From the NCBI GenBank assembly GCA_016281115.1, contig JAEEHZ010000117.1, positions 1-6,707 on the forward strand: a DNA stretch of 6,707 bases, written 5' to 3'. The translations under genes and the position numbers were made by a program. The notes beneath the pieces were generated by a model. The model was not told where the DNA came from, did no database searches, and was given only the letters and a program-made list of their open reading frames with translations. This document shows positions 6,336 through 6,707 of the stretch, one piece after another. This DNA comes from Clostridiaceae bacterium (GTDB lineage: Bacteria > Bacillota > Clostridia > Oscillospirales > Acutalibacteraceae). Position 1 is the stretch's first letter. Every line of letters starts with the position of its first letter.

Positions 6336-6707
6336 ATGAAAAGAAAAAATTACATATTATATCGTGTTTTGTCTCTGATACTTTCAACTGTTTTAGTTGT
6401 TTCGTGTTTGCCTGTATTATCGGCTTATGCGGAATACAGCGAGATGCTTTTGCTTGACTGTTATGAAAAGGAACTTGAAATAGGCGAAACATTCGTTTTA
6501 CGTACTATTCTGAGCGACGGCAGTATGGCTCTTAACAGCGCAGTGTATTCTTCGGAAGACCCAAGCGTTGCAACGGTAGATTCTGCGGGTGTCGTTACAG
6601 CCGTGAGCAAAGGCAAGGCATCTGTAAATGTGACATTGAAGGGCAGCGGCATAAATGCAAGATGCGATATTACTGTTGTTGACCCTGAGGATAACATAGT
6701 AAAAACC
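6336..6707 (+). CDS. Exported Big_2 (Ig-like) domain protein, N-terminal part (3' end off the window)
   Basis: The frame is open from ATG 6336 to the right edge: 124 codons, no stop. The N-terminus is a typical export signal: basic MKRKNY, a hydrophobic core at about residues 11-29 (VLSLILSTVLVVSCLPVL), and a likely signal peptidase I site after SAYA (residue 32). A lipobox-like VVSC ending at C24 is a less likely alternative, because the hydrophobic stretch continues after the Cys. Residues about 45-116 form a bacterial Ig-like group 2 domain: KELEIGETFVL, then the hallmark YSSEDPSVATVDSAGVVTAV (71-90), KGKASVNVT (92-100) and a closing CDITVVD (110-116). Such domains are structural modules of cell-surface proteins, so the protein probably acts outside the cell. 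The rest of the protein, which would tell its function, is not visible. It starts 14 bases after the membrane-protein gene. Confidence 0.9.
   Translation, partial: MKRKNYILYRVLSLILSTVLVVSCLPVLSAYAEYSEMLLLDCYEKELEIGETFVLRTILSDGSMALNSAVYSSEDPSVATVDSAGVVTAVSKGKASVNVTLKGSGINARCDITVVDPEDNIVKT

Noticed and set aside
6461..6697. 78-codon minus-strand open frame at the right edge
   Set aside because: It is antisense to the clearly recognisable Big_2 domain coding sequence.

Overview
The window reads as a housekeeping chromosomal stretch of a low-GC Bacillota, most likely a member of the Clostridia. The evidence is the run dxs–tlyA–nadK–recN, which is the classical clostridial order, the strong purine-rich ribosome binding sites, and a downstream protein family (DUF5685) that I associate with gut-type Clostridia. 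Genus-level placement is not possible from sequence reading alone. All eight genes lie on the + strand with gaps of 1 to 27 bases or a short overlap. I see no terminator and no convincing internal promoter, so the window looks like one co-directional transcription unit, possibly two. No mobile elements, RNA genes or CRISPR arrays are visible.

Positions 2–4280 hold the conserved core. It contains the C-terminal half of 1-deoxyxylulose-5-phosphate synthase (entry to the MEP isoprenoid pathway), the TlyA rRNA 2'-O-methyltransferase, NAD kinase, and the DNA repair ATPase RecN. The arginine repressor gene that often sits between nadK and recN in relatives is absent: only 6 bases separate those two genes.

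Positions 4308–6707 hold a less characterised set. In order these are a DUF5685 protein, a J-domain protein with a TPR-like segment and a tail of ten cysteines, a six-helix membrane protein of unknown family, and the start of an exported Ig-like (Big_2) protein that runs off the right edge. The spoIVB–spo0A pair that follows recN in many spore formers does not follow here.

The most notable observation concerns the DUF5685 gene. Its conserved N-terminus (FGYVKPYKP) is encoded upstream of the first ATG and is preceded by the codon ATA at 4308, with a stop codon immediately before it and a well-placed ribosome binding site. Either this gene uses the very rare AUA start, or its ATG has mutated or been misread. 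A second point of interest is that this protein carries two Asp-rich motifs resembling those of squalene/phytoene synthases. It is also translationally coupled to the Cys-tailed J-protein, which suggests that the two work together.
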